Origin: Mesorhizobium mediterraneum
GTDB taxonomy: Bacteria; Pseudomonadota; Alphaproteobacteria; Rhizobiales; Rhizobiaceae
DNA length: 64,000 bases
Direction: 5' to 3'
Assembly (NCBI RefSeq): GCF_002284565.1
Contig: NZ_NPKI01000028.1
Span: 58,881 to 122,880, forward strand
The notes below the pieces were generated by a model. That model worked only from the letters and a program-made list of their open reading frames with translations. It searched no databases and was not told where the DNA came from. Of the stretch, positions 62,602-64,000 are shown piece by piece (within the stretch, counting starts at the first letter, position 1; every line of letters starts with the position of its first letter). The position numbers and the translations under genes were made by a program.

Positions 62602-62626
62602 AACGATTGTCGGCAGATCGTGTTCC
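62602..62626 (-). promoter_or_regulatory. EcfG promoter (GGAAC-N16-CGTT), exact
   Basis: On the - strand GGAAC (62626-62622) and CGTT (62605-62602), 45 bp upstream of the small basic protein gene. Confidence 0.68.
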
Positions 62627-62633
62627 CCAAGAC

Positions 62634-62670
62634 AACAAAAAAGCCCGCCGCACCCTTCGGCACGGCGGGC
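62634..62670 (-). terminator. Rho-independent terminator of the KTSC gene
   Basis: An eight-base stem (gcccgccg/cggcgggc) preceded on the + strand by an A run, which is a T run for - strand transcripts. It lies about 105 bp after the KTSC-domain stop. Confidence 0.75.
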
Positions 62671-62775
62671 GATCAGTCGTTTGCACAGGGTGGGCGGGGA
62701 TCGTAAGAAAATCCTACGCGCGCCGGCTGCGCTGCGTCCACCAACCGGCAGTTGGAATGTATCAACAGCTTGCCG

Positions 62776-62994
62776 TCATCCCGCATCCTTGCCGGCCGCA
62801 ACCTGACGGTACCGGAAGTGATTCCGGATGTGCTCGTTGAAATAGCGGCCTTTCGCAAAGGCGGCTTTGAACGCGGCGAAGGTCTCCGGCGGCACTTCCT
62901 CAAATTCGTATCGTTTGCCGCTGGCGACGAACCACACCGAGAGGATTCTGCTGTCGGGATCGTAGGCCATTTTTCTTATCGAGGTCGATGGCAT
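62776..62994 (-). CDS. KTSC domain protein
   Basis: A 72-residue protein covered by one KTSC domain: IRKMAYDPDSRILSVWFVAS, then KRYEFEEVPPETFAAFKAAF and KGRYFNEHIRNHF. Such domains occur alone or fused to nucleic-acid enzymes; the function is unknown. An exact EcfG promoter lies 25-50 bp upstream, and a terminator follows. Confidence 0.85.
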   Translation of the reverse strand: MPSTSIRKMAYDPDSRILSVWFVASGKRYEFEEVPPETFAAFKAAFAKGRYFNEHIRNHFRYRQVAAGKDAG

Positions 62995-63348
62995 GATATG
63001 GCTCGATCAAAAGTCTTCAACGATCGCAGAGCCTGTCACGTTCCTTCGTGGTATTGCTCCCGAGCAGCGCACGAGGATTTTCTCCGGCCACCTAACGCAT
63101 CGCGGCATCGCAAGCGCGGCAGCGGGCACGGTCTTCCGGGTCTCTCTTTTCTACGCCGGCAACGAACTTCAACCTTCCAATCACTTCGACCGCTTGGGCT
63201 AGGCGCTGTTGAATAGCCAATCGACCCTCATTATAGGCGATCAGAGCTATCGGAGTTCAGCAGGAAGCGCCGCGATGCTGATGATCGCGAGTTTGGCCTT
63301 GGTGGATTGGCCTTTTGCAGCCGGAGCGGGAATGTTCTTGTTCGCCCC
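62995..63348. other. Intergenic region
   Basis: These 354 bp contain the EcfG promoter of the KTSC gene (63019-63044). Beyond that I see no gene I can support; a short - strand frame near 63250-63350 (GANKNIPAPAAKGQ) might be a remnant of a small gene. Confidence 0.45.
63019..63044 (-). promoter_or_regulatory. EcfG promoter (GGAAC-N17-CGTT), exact
   Basis: On the - strand GGAAC (63044-63040) and CGTT (63022-63019), 25 bp upstream of the KTSC gene. Confidence 0.7.
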
Positions 63349-63936
63349 ATGTTTCGGCGCGGTCGAGATCTGGTGCAGGCGTTGATCACGAACCGCCAGT
63401 TCTTTGCCCGGGACGCCTGCGTTGTCGCTCGCGATATGATTGGCGCCACGCTTCTTGTGCACGGCGTGGGCGGGATCGTCGTCGAAACGGAAGCCTATCA
63501 CGCCAATGACCCAGCCTCACACAGTTTTTGTGGTCGGACTTCGCGAAACTCCGCAATGTTCGGCGCCCCAGGGAGCGCATACGTCTATCGGTCCTATGGT
63601 CTGCATTGGTGCCTGAATGCCGTCTGTCTTCCCGGTAGTGCTGTCCTTGTGCGCGCGATCGAACCGCAATCAAAGCTCGACCTGATGCGGGCCAATCGCG
63701 GCGTTGATGACCTTCGACTTCTTTGTTCGGGACCCGGTCGCCTTTGCCAGGCGCTTGCTGTCGATGCATCTTATGACGGGCTGCCATTGGACGAGCTTCC
63801 GTTCCAGTTCAAGCTGCCGTCAGGAGCAAGAACCAGCTCCATCTTAACGGGACACCGGGTCGGCATCTCCAAGGCTGTCGATCTCGAGTGGCGCTTCGGA
63901 CTGGCAGGCTCGTCGTACTTGAGCCGCAAGTTTTGA
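63349..63936 (+). CDS. DNA-3-methyladenine glycosylase (AAG/Mpg family)
   Basis: A 195-residue base-excision repair enzyme that removes alkylated purines. AAG landmarks are FFARDACVVARDMIGATLLV, the catalytic Glu in GIVVETEAYHANDPASHSF and MFGAPGSAYVYRSYGLHWCL near residue 70, then LCSGPGRLCQALAVD. ATG at 63349 is the likely start; a TTG at 63307 and a GTG at 63370 are in frame. It lies at the end of the stress cluster, in keeping with a repair role, without a recognisable EcfG promoter. Confidence 0.88.
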   Translation: MFRRGRDLVQALITNRQFFARDACVVARDMIGATLLVHGVGGIVVETEAYHANDPASHSFCGRTSRNSAMFGAPGSAYVYRSYGLHWCLNAVCLPGSAVLVRAIEPQSKLDLMRANRGVDDLRLLCSGPGRLCQALAVDASYDGLPLDELPFQFKLPSGARTSSILTGHRVGISKAVDLEWRFGLAGSSYLSRKF

Positions 63937-64000
63937 GTTGCGTCTGCACGAGTAATTGCCTGGGGTGAGTTCGGGTAATTAGCCATGTGCAGGGTCCGCG

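Overview
The window looks like chromosomal DNA of an alphaproteobacterium of the order Hyphomicrobiales, most likely Mesorhizobium or a close relative. This is inferred from high G+C coding bias, the gene set (hspQ, IalB-type protein, SbmA/BacA-like ABC exporter, gph-rpiA-DUF2059-gor block, TIGR02281 aspartic protease next to dusA, moaA, mobA/mobB) and GGAAC-N16/17-CGTT promoters typical of the alphaproteobacterial general stress sigma factor EcfG. No rRNA, CRISPR array or intact transposase was seen.

Positions 1-13.4 kb are housekeeping: a UbiH-type hydroxylase cut by the window edge, hspQ, an IalB-type protein, a YejA-like peptide-binding protein, a FrnE-like DsbA protein, a BclA/BacA-like transporter, mgtE, gor, a DUF2059 protein, rpiA, gph and tRNA-Val(CAC). 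From 13.9 to 18.4 kb there is a complete sugar ABC operon that seems to have lost one internal gene. From 18.5 to 45.7 kb is mostly core metabolism: L,D-transpeptidase, moaA, mobA/mobB, an amino-acid ABC operon without its ATPase, DNA repair proteins, a histidine kinase, cobT and dusA. Regulator/target pairs are interspersed (SDR/TetR, hydrolase/MarR, SDR-SDR/AraC), and two small insertions stand out: a GST gene splitting a SnoaL-like gene (about 25.46-26.24 kb), and an AraC-SDR-SDR module flanked by 38-bp direct repeats (41.84-44.71 kb).

From about 46 kb onward the DNA is accessory in character. It holds a broken LysR gene, a frameshifted serine recombinase with a perfect 28-bp palindrome in front, and gene relics (PtsN-like, HtrA/DegP-like, DNA-ligase fragments). 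Between them lie many small intact genes: DUF2243, a di-heme cytochrome, two DUF4142 proteins, a general stress protein, a YciE-like ferritin-like protein, DUF3606, DUF6894, KTSC, a Crp/Fnr regulator and a 3-methyladenine DNA glycosylase. At least ten start sites here have a GGAAC-N16/17-NGTT motif upstream in the correct orientation, five of them exact CGTT. The simplest reading is a stress-response gene cluster under EcfG control that has grown by insertion and decay.
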